A stretch of 64,000 nt of DNA from Polynucleobacter sp. 30F-ANTBAC. Lineage in GTDB: Bacteria; Pseudomonadota; Gammaproteobacteria; Burkholderiales; Burkholderiaceae. Both the position numbers and the translations under genes were made by a program. The number at the start of each line of letters is the position of its first letter. Position 1 is the stretch's first letter. The notes below the pieces were generated by a model, which was not told where the DNA came from, ran no database searches, and was given only the letters and a program-made list of their open reading frames with translations. The stretch is taken from the NCBI RefSeq assembly GCF_018882385.1, contig NZ_JACVON010000002.1:620001-684000 (forward strand). Direction: 5' to 3'. Shown piece after piece: positions 33,165 through 41,042 of the stretch.

Positions 33165-33215
33165 AAGCCTTGAATAATCAGCCGAAGCATTAATTATTTC
33201 AAGGCATTATTTTTT
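33165..33215. terminator. Bidirectional terminator
   Basis: GCCTTGAATAAT and ATTATTTCAAGGC pair (one bulge) across a 14-base loop, with T tracts outside on both strands. On the minus strand it ends the DUF3422 gene 25 bases earlier. On the plus strand no gene needs it. Confidence 0.75.
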
Positions 33216-33229
33216 ATTAAGAATGACGA

Positions 33230-34573
33230 TTAGGCTTTCTTAAATCTTTTTTTCCTTATTTGGTTAATGCGATAAATGCCAAATGCAATAACTGGTGTAC
33301 AGATCGCACCAATCAATTCAGGAGAGAGTCCTAAATGGAAAACATTAGCGCCCTTGGCAGTATAAATAATTAGGCTGACGGCATAGTAGGTCAGTACTAG
33401 AACGGATAAACCTTCAACTGTTTCTTGGAGTCTCAATTGCAATTGAGCGCGCTCATCCATGCTGGCTAGTAATTGCTGTGTTTGACTTTCATTCACGTAC
33501 TCAATGCGCGTGCGTAAAATTTGCGTGGTTCTAGAGATTCGATCTGATAACTCTTTGAGGCGGCGTTGTGTCCATGAGCAAGTGCTCATAGCGGGTGCAA
33601 AACGACGATCCATAAACTCTGATAAAGTTTGTACGCCAGCGATAGGCGTTTCATTGAGCTCTTCTAAGTTCTTGTTCACTAATTGGCTATAGGCTTCGGC
33701 TGCTGTGAAACGTAAACCGTGCTCTGAAATCCACTCCTCAATTTTAGAAGCTAGGATTGAAATGCGTTGTAAGAATTCGCCATCTTGATTAGGGCTAATA
33801 GATTCTTTACTTTGGGCATTAGAGATTTCTTTGGAAAGATTGGCTAGCTCTGCTTCAGCAAGTCGCAAAGGATGAGACAAGCCTTTGGCAACAGGGAAAG
33901 CCATCATGGAAGCCATGCGATAAGTTTCAGTTTCAGTAATGCGCCTTGCTACACGACCGGCTTGCCTTGAGCCCATGCCAGCGTGAGGTACTAAATACGA
34001 AATATAGCCATCTTCATTAATTTGCAAATCGGTCCATAGCTGAGCTTTTTTACTGCTCAAAATATTGCTGCCTAATAAGGTATTGCCTGAAAACAGTTGA
34101 GCGACTTGTTCCGCGTCGGTAAATAGTTCTCGATCTTCAAAAGCAATATCAATAGCAGCAATTCTGAGGCCGCCGGATTCATGTATCGGTGCAACACCCA
34201 AGCCCTTTAAAACCTGATTCACTTGCGCTTCAATTTGGGGGCGATTTGTAATATGAGAGGCGTTGAGCAAACTGTTTTGCTGAACTACGGCAGAGATGGA
34301 TGCAAATTCACCATGCAACTCCCATTTCACAATCATGCGATGGGGGGCGGCCTGCAACTCCACCATCCGATAACTTTGGACATGCTCATCTTCGGCAGGC
34401 TGGTTCATTTTTGTACAAATAGACTTGATCCACGCAATTTGCTTGGCTCGATCTTTAGCATCCAATAAAAAGGCTTGGTTCAAGATCCGATCTTTCGGCC
34501 ATAGAGCAACAGGGGGTCTTGAATGGATCTCTTCGTGGAGTGCTGCTCTTAAAGGATGGTCGTATAAGCGCAT
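33230..34573 (-). CDS. DUF3422 family membrane protein
   Basis: A 447-residue protein whose N-terminus LYDHPLRAALHEEIHSRPP is typical of DUF3422. The body is soluble and helical with a coiled-coil (about 300-370), and two transmembrane helices close the protein (about 383-402 and 412-430). Function unknown; widespread in alpha/betaproteobacteria. It is monocistronic, with a bidirectional hairpin right after it. Confidence 0.88.
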   Translation of the reverse strand: MRLYDHPLRAALHEEIHSRPPVALWPKDRILNQAFLLDAKDRAKQIAWIKSICTKMNQPAEDEHVQSYRMVELQAAPHRMIVKWELHGEFASISAVVQQNSLLNASHITNRPQIEAQVNQVLKGLGVAPIHESGGLRIAAIDIAFEDRELFTDAEQVAQLFSGNTLLGSNILSSKKAQLWTDLQINEDGYISYLVPHAGMGSRQAGRVARRITETETYRMASMMAFPVAKGLSHPLRLAEAELANLSKEISNAQSKESISPNQDGEFLQRISILASKIEEWISEHGLRFTAAEAYSQLVNKNLEELNETPIAGVQTLSEFMDRRFAPAMSTCSWTQRRLKELSDRISRTTQILRTRIEYVNESQTQQLLASMDERAQLQLRLQETVEGLSVLVLTYYAVSLIIYTAKGANVFHLGLSPELIGAICTPVIAFGIYRINQIRKKRFKKA

Positions 34574-34771
34574 AAGTATTTTTAATTTAATTCTTGATTA
34601 ACTCTACTGTATCGCAATAAGAGGGCAACTTATGCAATAAATGGCTTTTAATTCAAAGAGTTAATTAGTGAAAAGCACTAAGTATCACTGATGTTATTAA
34701 TAATTAGTAGTTACTAGGGTTGATGTCACTCTTGGTTAAGATTGACTCCCTGGGTAAGTGCTTATAAATAG

Positions 34772-34797
34772 AAAGACATTAGCCTTTTAATGTCTTT
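34772..34797 (-). terminator. Hairpin overlapping the end of the araC-type gene
   Basis: AAAGACATTA / TAATGTCTTT, ten perfect pairs around six bases, covering the last codons and stop of the regulator gene. On the minus strand it is followed by an A/T-rich stretch but no clean T tract. Confidence 0.45.
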
Positions 34798-35783
34798 GAA
34801 GGGTGCTCACCGAATTTTTCTTTATAAGATTCGCTGAAGTGGCTTAAATGTAAAAATCCCCAACGTAAAGCAATGTCTGTGACAGTTGTGCTGGCATTCT
34901 CAAGTCTAGCTAATTTTAAATCTCTATTAACTAAATCAAGGCGTAAATTCTTTAAGAAATTTTTTGGGCTATTGTTTCTATATTTTTGAAAGCCATTGTG
35001 AAGTGTTTTAAGGCTAATTCCCACATGATTGGCAACGTCTTGAAGGGTGATGTTTTCAGCAGCATTTTCAACCATGTATTCCTCAGACTTTTTGATGTAC
35101 TGAGGAGTTATAACTTTTTCTGGATTTAACAGTTTTTGAGAGTACTGGTTATTTTGATTTAGTAAAAGAGAGCTAACAAGCAATTGCTCTAATTGCTTTG
35201 TAATTATGGGAAAGCTCTTGGCTGATTCTGAAATAAAGGGATTAGATGCTAAGAGGTGAATGATATTTTGGTACATATCAAAACCGTTAGACATATTAAG
35301 TGTTGATGAAAATTGAACATCCTCTTTAATTGGGTGCCCTAATAAAGTTTCACATGTTCTTTCAATAAGCTGCTTATTAATTCTAATAATTAACTGATTG
35401 CAGTTCTCCCCCCAGCTCATGGAAAGTGGATCGCTTGTATTGATGAGCGCAGCAATATCATGATTGGCATGAACAACACCATCCTTTACAGAGGCATCCA
35501 TAAAGCCGGTCATTGGCAACATAATGAGTAAAAATTTCTCAAAAGGGTCACAGTTAATCTTGACTCCAGCACCGTAACCCAAAGTATTAATCGATGTGTT
35601 CTCGAGTTGTAAGTGATTCATGCTCGCACTTAAATGTTGTTCTTGACCAAGAACATCTAAGTTGTGTGGGACAAATACATGCCCAACTTTATGGCGCACC
35701 TCTTCTACTTCATCACCGCTGTGAAAAAGTGGATGCTTGTCTAACCATTTAGTTAGACCTAAAAGTTCATTTGTCTTCAACAT
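34779..35783 (-). CDS. AraC/XylS-family regulator of the monooxygenase operon
   Basis: A 334-residue regulator: N-terminal AraC_binding_2-type cupin/effector domain (about 40-200) and C-terminal double helix-turn-helix (about 235-332) with ITLQDVANHVGISLKTLHNGFQKY and TVTDIALRWGFLHLSHFSESYKEKFG. Its length and layout match XylS/AlkS-like activators of aromatic and alkene pathways. It is divergent from the isomerase-monooxygenase operon across a 249-base spacer, so it is the likely activator. The effector is presumably the substrate (inference). Confidence 0.88.
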   Translation of the reverse strand: MLKTNELLGLTKWLDKHPLFHSGDEVEEVRHKVGHVFVPHNLDVLGQEQHLSASMNHLQLENTSINTLGYGAGVKINCDPFEKFLLIMLPMTGFMDASVKDGVVHANHDIAALINTSDPLSMSWGENCNQLIIRINKQLIERTCETLLGHPIKEDVQFSSTLNMSNGFDMYQNIIHLLASNPFISESAKSFPIITKQLEQLLVSSLLLNQNNQYSQKLLNPEKVITPQYIKKSEEYMVENAAENITLQDVANHVGISLKTLHNGFQKYRNNSPKNFLKNLRLDLVNRDLKLARLENASTTVTDIALRWGFLHLSHFSESYKEKFGEHPSKTLKG

Positions 35784-36032
35784 AATTGATTCGATTACAT
35801 ACTACTTCATCAGTTTCATTATTTTTGTAAGTTATCGATATTAGGGTAAATATGGATTAGGGTTAACAAGTAAAAAACTGACTAAATAGCCTGTTTTTTT
35901 AAGGGTAATCCATTAATCACGGAGCATCAATTTTTAAAACTACATTTTTAGGATAAGTAATTCCTATAGTGGATAGGTTCTCAAGCAAATTAGTTGAATG
36001 ATTGACTCAAATCAACATTTAAGGAATCTATT
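35784..36032. promoter_or_regulatory. Divergent promoter region of regulator and isomerase-monooxygenase operon
   Basis: A 249-base A/T-rich spacer. Three related sites stand in the same orientation: TTAGGGTAA (35841-35849), TTAGGGTTA (35857-35865) and TAAGGGTAA (35900-35908). They resemble AraC-family half-sites, and the first two are 16 bases apart. No sigma-54 TGGCAC-N5-TTGCA element is present, so a sigma-70 promoter with AraC activation is likely. A TATAGT near 35971 is a possible -10. Confidence 0.45.
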
Positions 36033-36521
36033 TTGCAGTTGGAACCAACAATTAATTCTATTCAAAAAACAATGATTGGTCATGGCTTGTTGATCATGTT
36101 TGTTGCGCTTGGAACTGGTTTATTGCTTTGGGTCTCAATCCTCGGTGGATTTGAGATTTATCCAGGGTTCATTTTACAGATAGAAATAGGTGGAACTCCA
36201 GAAGGATGGGCAAAGGTTCATCGTGGTGTACCGATGAATTCTCTGATGCTTATAGCTTTGGCTTTTGTAGTGGTTCAGATTAACTTAAGTTCCTCAAAAG
36301 AAAAAATACTGGCTTGGACATTTATTTGCACTGGATGGGCTAACACAATTTTTTATATTTCAGCAAACTTCTCAAGCAACCGTGGCTTAAGTTTTGGTGA
36401 TAACAAATTTGGTTCGGCTGATATTTTTTCAGTTATTGCACTTGCACCAGCTTATTTATTTGGGGTCTTAAGTATGTTTGCCATTTTATATATGGCATTT
36501 TTTTGCTTTAAGAAAACTTAA
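36033..36521 (+). CDS. styC: Styrene oxide isomerase homolog (StyC-like epoxide isomerase)
   Basis: A 162-residue four-helix membrane protein matching StyC along its length: MIGHGLLIMF, GGFEIYPGF, GTPEGWAKVHRGVPMNS, ANFSSNRGLSFG, NKFG and LAPAYLFG. His63, Asn69 and Tyr108 fall where StyC has His58 (haem ligand), Asn64 and Tyr103. StyC isomerises styrene oxide to phenylacetaldehyde (Meinwald rearrangement). The start is TTG 36033 with AAGGA seven bases ahead; ATG 36072 is an alternative. It precedes the monooxygenase genes by 35 bases, so it probably acts on the epoxide they make. Confidence 0.85.
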   Translation: MQLEPTINSIQKTMIGHGLLIMFVALGTGLLLWVSILGGFEIYPGFILQIEIGGTPEGWAKVHRGVPMNSLMLIALAFVVVQINLSSSKEKILAWTFICTGWANTIFYISANFSSNRGLSFGDNKFGSADIFSVIALAPAYLFGVLSMFAILYMAFFCFKKT

Positions 36522-36556
36522 TTTTTATATTTAATCATTCATTAACAGGGGTAATC

Positions 36557-38059
36557 ATGACAAAGTTAGATAGGTCTCAATGGTATGACATTGCTAGAGA
36601 TACAAATTGGACACCTAGTTATGTTCAGCAAGACGAACTTTTTCCAGAGCAGATGACTGGGGCAATGGGGATACCTCCAGATGCATGGATGTCTTATGAT
36701 GAGCCGTACAAGCAAACATATCCAGAATATGTAAAAGTCCAGCGTGAAAAAGATGCTGGAGCATACTCAGTAAAAGCTGCATTGGAGAGAAGTAGTATTT
36801 ATGAAAATGCAGCTCCTTCATGGCAATCTGTTTTGAAATTGCACTATGGCGCAGTTCCACGAGCTGAATTTTCTGCTGGTAGTGCTGAAGCTCGGATGGC
36901 TAGATTTGGTCCTGCTCCAGGCATGCGCAATATGGCGACATTAGGAGCTATGGATGAAACACGACATGGTCAAATTCAACTCTATTTCCCACATGAGCAT
37001 GTAAATAAGTCACGCCAATTTGACTGGGCTCATAAGAGTATGGACACCAACCAGTGGGCAGCAATAGCTGCACGTCATTACTTTGATGACATCATGGTGA
37101 CTCGTGATGCTATTAGTGTCGCGATTATGTTGACCTTTGGTTTTGAAACTGGTTTCACAAATATGCAATTTTTAGGTTTAGCTGCTGATGCAGCTGAAAA
37201 TGGGGATTTCTCATTCTCTAGTTTGATTTCAAGTATTCAGACTGATGAATCTCGCCATGCACAAATTGGTGGCGCAGCTTTAAAAGTTTTACTGGCTAAC
37301 GGAAAAAAAGAAGAGGCGCAAAAGAAACTAGATATTGCTTTTTGGCGCTCATGGCGTTTGTTTAGTGTATTGACTGGTCCTGCAATGGATTACTACACGC
37401 CACTAGAACACAGAAAGTCCTCATTCAAAGAGTTCATGAATGAATTCATTATTAATCAATTTATTAGAAACATTGAAGATCTCGGTCTTGAGAAACCATG
37501 GTATTGGAATATTTTCCTTGAGGAGGTTGAGAATACTCATCACTCAATGCAGATGGGCTTGTACTTCTGGAGGCCAACTTTATGGTGGAATGCCGCAGCA
37601 GGCATGAGCCCTGAAGAACGTGATTGGCTTGAAGAAAAATATCCAGGCTGGAATGATAAATGGGGTCAATGTTGGGATGTGATTATTGACAATATGGTTG
37701 AGGGAAAAATGGATAAAACTTATCCAGAAACCTTGCCATATGTTTGCAACATGAGTCAGTTACCAATTGTGGGTGTTCCTGGAAAATCTTGGAATGTAAA
37801 AGATTATTCATTGGATTACAAAGGGCGAACCTATCACTTTGGTTCTGAGCCAGATCGCTGGTGTTTTGAGCAAGAGCCTGAGCGTTATGCAGGCCACCAG
37901 TCATTAGTAGATAGATTTTTGGATGGTCAAGTTCAGCCACCAACACTTGCGGGAGCACTCGCATTCATGAGCTTGTCACCTGGTGAAATTGGTGATGATG
38001 CTGATAACTATAGCTGGGTAGAAGCATACAAATCAGCTCAATTTAAAAAAGCAATTTAA
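36557..38059 (+). CDS. tmoA: Diiron monooxygenase hydroxylase alpha subunit (TmoA/TouA/IsoA type)
   Basis: The 500-residue catalytic subunit aligns without gaps to toluene-4-monooxygenase TmoA over its first ~240 residues. All six iron ligands are at the same numbers: Glu104, Glu134, His137 (DETRH), Glu197, Glu231, His234 (DESRH). Thr201 is also kept. Residues 100-105 lining the pocket read VPRAEF where TmoA has IAVGEY, so substrate range may differ. It makes the (alpha-beta-gamma)2 hydroxylase with TmoE and TmoB. First of six subunit genes in canonical ABCDEF order. Confidence 0.95.
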   Translation: MTKLDRSQWYDIARDTNWTPSYVQQDELFPEQMTGAMGIPPDAWMSYDEPYKQTYPEYVKVQREKDAGAYSVKAALERSSIYENAAPSWQSVLKLHYGAVPRAEFSAGSAEARMARFGPAPGMRNMATLGAMDETRHGQIQLYFPHEHVNKSRQFDWAHKSMDTNQWAAIAARHYFDDIMVTRDAISVAIMLTFGFETGFTNMQFLGLAADAAENGDFSFSSLISSIQTDESRHAQIGGAALKVLLANGKKEEAQKKLDIAFWRSWRLFSVLTGPAMDYYTPLEHRKSSFKEFMNEFIINQFIRNIEDLGLEKPWYWNIFLEEVENTHHSMQMGLYFWRPTLWWNAAAGMSPEERDWLEEKYPGWNDKWGQCWDVIIDNMVEGKMDKTYPETLPYVCNMSQLPIVGVPGKSWNVKDYSLDYKGRTYHFGSEPDRWCFEQEPERYAGHQSLVDRFLDGQVQPPTLAGALAFMSLSPGEIGDDADNYSWVEAYKSAQFKKAI

Positions 38060-38071
38060 TAGGAGGATTTG

Positions 38072-38323
38072 ATGGCTTTATTTCCTTTGTGCTGCAACTT
38101 TGAAGGTGACTTTGTGTTGCAGTTAGTCCCAGTTGATTCTGAAAATACGATGGATGAGGTGGCGCAAGCGGCTGCCCATCATTCTGTGGGTCGTCGAGTT
38201 AAGGATCGTCCAAACAAAATATTACGTGTTAGACGTTCTGGAGAAAGTTTTTTTGCAAGAAATATGAAGGTTTCCGAGAGTGGTTTAAAGCCTACGGAAT
38301 GTGTAGAAATAATTTGGGAATAA
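38072..38323 (+). CDS. tmoB: Monooxygenase hydroxylase gamma subunit (TmoB type)
   Basis: An 83-residue ubiquitin-like small subunit beginning MALFPLCCNFEGDFVLQLV and containing MDEVAQAAAHHSVGRRV and SESGLKPTE, as in TmoB. It binds the hydroxylase alpha subunit far from the active site. ATG 38072 is preceded by AGGAGG (38061-38066); a TTG just before it is not needed. It lies 12 bases after tmoA. Confidence 0.93.
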   Translation: MALFPLCCNFEGDFVLQLVPVDSENTMDEVAQAAAHHSVGRRVKDRPNKILRVRRSGESFFARNMKVSESGLKPTECVEIIWE

Positions 38324-38326
38324 GAA

Positions 38327-38662
38327 ATGGCATTTAAAAAAGTTTGCACTCTTGATGATATCTGGGAAGGGGAGATGGACTCCTTTGATGTTGACGGAAA
38401 AGAGGTACTGTTGATTTGTAAAAGTGGTGGTGAACTTTCTGCATTTCAAGGGGTTTGTCCACACCAAGATATTCCACTTGTTGAGGGTAAGTTTGATGGC
38501 AAGATCATTACTTGTAGAGCACATTTATGGACTTTTGATGTTTGCTCCGGTAAGGGAATTAACCCCTCTGACTGCGCTTTGGCTGAGTACCCCGTTAAGG
38601 TTGATGGTGAAGATGTCTACGTCAATGTAGAAGGTATTGAACCTTTGTTTGCACACACTTAA
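38327..38662 (+). CDS. tmoC: Rieske-type ferredoxin of the monooxygenase (TmoC type)
   Basis: A 111-residue Rieske [2Fe-2S] protein with CPHQDIPL (Cys-x-His) and CRAHLWTFD (Cys-x-x-His). It shuttles electrons from the reductase to the hydroxylase. Presence of a Rieske ferredoxin places the enzyme in the four-component toluene/alkene/isoprene group rather than the phenol or methane group. It lies three bases after tmoB. Confidence 0.95.
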   Translation: MAFKKVCTLDDIWEGEMDSFDVDGKEVLLICKSGGELSAFQGVCPHQDIPLVEGKFDGKIITCRAHLWTFDVCSGKGINPSDCALAEYPVKVDGEDVYVNVEGIEPLFAHT

Positions 38663-38676
38663 AAATTAGAGGGTAT

Positions 38677-38970
38677 ATGTCAGGAATTAATAACAATGTT
38701 GGTCCCATTATGCGTTCTGGCGAATTGGCATTCGCAGTTGCTGAGGCCGCTCAAGAAGATAACCCTGATAAGGAAATTAGAGTTGAGGACAAGCGAGCCT
38801 ATTTGCGAATTGAGACGGATGGGGAAATGATTCTAAGAAGAGAAACAATAGAACGCGCTCTAGGTCGCCCATTCACAATGAATGATTTAGAAGTTGATTT
38901 AAGTTCTTTTGCTGGGCAGGTAGAAACGTTGCCTGATGCAATTAGATTTTATCTCACTAAAAAAGTTTGA
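38677..38970 (+). CDS. tmoD: Monooxygenase effector (coupling) protein (TmoD type)
   Basis: A 97-residue MmoB/DmpM-family protein: NNVGPIMRSGELAFAVAEAA at the start and AYLRIETDGEMILRRETIERALGRPF in the middle. It binds the hydroxylase and controls substrate access and regiospecificity without cofactors. It follows tmoC by 14 bases. Confidence 0.93.
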   Translation: MSGINNNVGPIMRSGELAFAVAEAAQEDNPDKEIRVEDKRAYLRIETDGEMILRRETIERALGRPFTMNDLEVDLSSFAGQVETLPDAIRFYLTKKV

Positions 38971-38988
38971 TTTGATAAGGAAAAACAG

Positions 38989-39975
38989 ATGTCAAATGCA
39001 GAAATTTTGAAGCCTTTAAAGACTTGGAGTCATTTAAGTTCAAGAAGAAGAAAACCAAGTGAGTACGAGATAGTTAGTACTCGTTTGCATTATCACGATA
39101 GAGATTCGAATGCTCCATATGAGCAAGATCCTAATACATTCATGAATGAGTGGTACAAAAAAAATACCTATGGAAGTGCGTTAAAACATACTGATTGGAA
39201 TTCTTTCCGAGATCCAGATGAGGTTGTTTATAGAACCTATAACATGATGCAGGATGGGCAAGAGACTTATGTATATGGTTTATTTGACCAATTTAGTAAG
39301 CGAGAGCATGATGAAAATTTAGCATCAGGCTGGTTAGGAACATTGGGTTTAAGGTATGCCCCTGCACGTTACCTATTCCATACCTTACAGATGGCCTCTG
39401 CTTATTTTGCTCAAGTGGCGCCAGCAAGCACAATTACGATCTGTGGGTTTTTCCAAATGGCAGATTCATTACGTTGGTTAACCCATACTGCTTACAGAAC
39501 TAAACAATTACAACTAGCCCATCCGGATAAAGGTTTTACGGAAAAAGAACGTCAGTTTTGGGAGGGAGAGCCTATATGGCAGGGCTACCGCGAACTGATG
39601 GAGAAGGTTTTAGTTACATGGGATTGGGGTGAGGCATTTGTTGCTTTAAATCTTGTTGCTAAGCCTGCAATAGAAGAAGGAATCCTAAGAAACTTAAGTA
39701 ATTCAGCTAGACATAACGGGGATGAGCTATTGGCAATGTTATGTGATGCTCAAATGATTGATGCCATGCGCCATCGTCGTTGGTCAGAGACTTTGGTGAA
39801 AATGGCTTTGGAAGATGAATCTAATCATGCTGTGATTCAAGGATGGATAAATAAATGGGAGGCATTGGCTGATAGAGCGATTGATGCTTATTGTCATGGT
39901 CTTCCTGATGTTCCTGATGCCGCTGATGATGCAAAGATTGCTGTGCGAGCCTATAGAAAATCTTTGGGATTTTGA
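38989..39975 (+). CDS. tmoE: Monooxygenase hydroxylase beta subunit (TmoE type)
   Basis: A 328-residue ferritin-like fold lacking metal ligands, as in TmoE/TouE. It has RRKPSEYEIVSTRLHYH, TYNMMQDGQETYVYGLFDQF, LASGWLGTLGLRYAPARY and DEIKLLA-like late helices. It packs against TmoA in the hydroxylase core. It has an AAGGA-type ribosome site and lies 18 bases after tmoD. Confidence 0.95.
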   Translation: MSNAEILKPLKTWSHLSSRRRKPSEYEIVSTRLHYHDRDSNAPYEQDPNTFMNEWYKKNTYGSALKHTDWNSFRDPDEVVYRTYNMMQDGQETYVYGLFDQFSKREHDENLASGWLGTLGLRYAPARYLFHTLQMASAYFAQVAPASTITICGFFQMADSLRWLTHTAYRTKQLQLAHPDKGFTEKERQFWEGEPIWQGYRELMEKVLVTWDWGEAFVALNLVAKPAIEEGILRNLSNSARHNGDELLAMLCDAQMIDAMRHRRWSETLVKMALEDESNHAVIQGWINKWEALADRAIDAYCHGLPDVPDAADDAKIAVRAYRKSLGF

Positions 39976-39992
39976 TCAAATAAAAATCAATC

Positions 39993-41009
39993 ATGTCTCA
40001 TAAAATAAACATTAATGGCGAAAACAAAGTGGTGGCTCATGACGCAGAGGACACTGTTTTATTGGCTGCACTTCGTGAAGGTCTTGGATTTCCATATGAA
40101 TGTAATGCTGGCGCATGTGGTAGCTGTAAGTTTGAGTTGTTGTGTGGCCAAGTTGAGTCTTTATGCGAAAACCCTCCAGGCTTGACAGCAAGAGATGTTA
40201 GAAAAAATGTGCATCTTGGCTGTCAAACCAGGCCGATAACAGACATATCCATTAAAGCCAGGTTATCGAATGAATACGAACCTCTTTTAAAAACACAAAG
40301 AGTGAAGGCTAGATTTTTAAATTCTTACGATATCACGCATGATATTAAAGAGTTTGTATTTATAACTGATCAACCAGCTCATTTTCAACCAGGTCAGTAC
40401 GCACTCTTATCTTTTCCAAATCTAGGTATCAAAAGAGCCTATTCCATGTCTAACTTGCCAAATGTAAAAGGTGAGTGGAGATTTCAAATTAGGAAAGTTA
40501 TCAATGGAAAAGGGACTGAATTTTTATTCAATCAAGTTACTCAAGAAGATGTAATTGAAATTGATGCGCCTTACGGAATGGCTTATGTACGTGACAACGA
40601 GCGAGATATTGTTTGCGTGGCTGGTGGATCTGGCTTGGCGCCAATGGTTTCAATTGCTAGAGGCGCTTCTGATCAAGGCTTATTGAAAAATAAAAGGCTA
40701 CATTTTTTCTATGGCGGTAGAAGTTATAAAGATGTAGTGGTTGAGTCACAAATTTCGGATTTACCAGAATTTGGCAAGAAAATATTTTTTCATCCAGTTG
40801 TATCTGATATGACTGAAGAAAACATACAAAAATGGTCTGGCGAATTTGGTTTTGTTCATGAGTCAGTAGAAAAGAAGCTGGGAGAGTGTATTAAAGATTA
40901 TGAGTTTTACTTTGCGGGGCCGCCGCCAATGACAAAAAGTTTACAAGAGACTTTGATGTTGAAGCATCAAGTACCTTTTAATCAAATCCATTTTGATCGT
41001 TTTTTCTGA
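39993..41009 (+). CDS. tmoF: NADH-ferredoxin oxidoreductase of the monooxygenase (TmoF type)
   Basis: A 338-residue reductase. The N-terminal plant-type [2Fe-2S] domain has CNAGACGSCKFELL and a fourth Cys in LGCQTRP. An FAD domain (FQPGQYALLSFP, RAYSMSNLP) and an NAD domain (VAGGSGLAPM, FYFAGPPPMT) follow. It passes NADH electrons to the Rieske protein. It is the last subunit gene; the full ABCDEF set is intact, with no frameshift seen. Confidence 0.94.
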   Translation: MSHKININGENKVVAHDAEDTVLLAALREGLGFPYECNAGACGSCKFELLCGQVESLCENPPGLTARDVRKNVHLGCQTRPITDISIKARLSNEYEPLLKTQRVKARFLNSYDITHDIKEFVFITDQPAHFQPGQYALLSFPNLGIKRAYSMSNLPNVKGEWRFQIRKVINGKGTEFLFNQVTQEDVIEIDAPYGMAYVRDNERDIVCVAGGSGLAPMVSIARGASDQGLLKNKRLHFFYGGRSYKDVVVESQISDLPEFGKKIFFHPVVSDMTEENIQKWSGEFGFVHESVEKKLGECIKDYEFYFAGPPPMTKSLQETLMLKHQVPFNQIHFDRFF

Positions 41010-41042
41010 AATTTATTTATCAACAACAAGTAAGGGGGATCT

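Noticed and set aside
33123..33173. 16-codon frame beginning MKRFLVSGFLVLIKK
   Set aside because: It ends within the bidirectional terminator stem and has no complete signal peptide or conserved feature; more likely a random frame.
35784..36032. Sigma-54 promoter for the monooxygenase operon
   Set aside because: Many toluene/phenol operons use sigma-54, but no TGGCAC-N5-TTGCA-like element is present and the regulator is AraC-type, not XylR-type.
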